This document shows positions 63,542 through 64,000 of a stretch of DNA of 64,000 nt, piece by piece; the stretch's first letter is position 1, and the number at the start of each line of letters is the position of its first letter. The notes beneath the pieces were generated by a model. The model searched no databases, had not been told where the DNA came from, and saw nothing but the letters and a program-made list of their open reading frames with translations. A program made the translations under genes and the position numbers. The DNA lies in NCBI GenBank assembly GCA_028023455.1, contig JAQFVV010012400.1, positions 17,541,490 to 17,605,489 on the forward strand, given 5' to 3'. The DNA is from Epiperipatus broadwayi. Its lineage: Eukaryota; Onychophora; Udeonychophora; Euonychophora; Peripatidae.

Positions 63542-64000
63542 CTGTTGTTTGCAAATCACAGAATCAAACAAAATGTGTGATTTCCTGTACCATATTGTTT
63601 GGTCTCATGGAATGTTACGAACAGTATGTTACTTGATGTGTTACCTAATTCCAACTGCCTTTACACATCTATCTGGACAAGATTTTGCCACTTAAAACTT
63701 CAATACAGAATGGTGTAAAGAGTCAGATAATTATTAATTAAGAAAATCGGAATATTTCAATACTTTAAAAAAAAAAATTCAATTAAAATCACTTTTCCAT
63801 CAAATTCAAATACACACACTCTCACACAAAGCCGTAATAATTGTATGAAGTGTGCAAATTCATCAAATTTATTTGCTGCAATGTGACATACATGCTGTAC
63901 TGCAATGCGACATAGTGGCCTGCAATCTGTAGCACAACAATAAAAGTTGTATTATAGAAAATGTGGGTTTGAATGTGTCGGCCATGGAAACGGCATTTCT

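Overview
This is a strongly AT-rich stretch of a eukaryotic, almost certainly animal (probably invertebrate), nuclear genome. The evidence is GT-AG introns of up to ~12.7 kb, several non-LTR retrotransposon families, an LTR retrotransposon, hAT and TA-target DNA transposons, tRNA-derived SINEs and very long microsatellites. I see no rRNA or functional tRNA gene, no CRISPR array and no operon. Species cannot be fixed from the sequence.

Only one host gene is visible: the 3' part of a multi-exon gene on the + strand (4478-37534). Five coding exons keep phase across four introns (1, 2, 0, 0) and give 192 C-terminal residues. These comprise the end of an EGF-like module, one transmembrane helix, a basic stop-transfer and a ~150-residue proline- and tyrosine-containing cytoplasmic tail with two SH3-ligand-like motifs, then a stop. 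The architecture is that of a type I membrane protein such as an ADAM or another EGF receptor or ligand; I cannot name the gene. A poly(A) signal lies ~245 bp after the stop.

The rest is repeat-derived or unassigned. 1-4.4 kb: a hAT deletion derivative with a BED-finger fragment, and a fossil EN-RT LINE on the minus strand. 4.5-12 kb (intron 1): composite inverted repeats, a fossil LINE of a second family, and a tetranucleotide array. 13-26 kb (intron 3): inverted repeats, a LINE 3' end with a TGATG-type tail, a 289-bp hAT MITE, a 980-bp Tigger/pogo-like element, and a broken RTE-like LINE carrying a SINE. 26-37.5 kb (intron 4): several TIR or foldback elements, a ~560-bp ATT array, a young RTE-like LINE rearranged by 5' inversion (twin priming) with a 12-bp target duplication, and a perfect 80-bp hairpin next to the last exon. 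37.8-64 kb (downstream): a SINE with a 15-bp target duplication, a decayed RTE-like LINE, a four-unit palindromic array, and an RTE-like LINE split by a ~5.1-kb Ty3/Gypsy-like element (gag and protease remnants on the minus strand). After that come further LINE debris and ~2.5 kb with little recognisable.

The best candidates for something undescribed are the unidentified EGF-TM gene, the perfect hairpin beside its last exon, the four-unit palindromic array, and the ATT array that begins exactly at the end of a TIR element. No novel multi-gene system was found.
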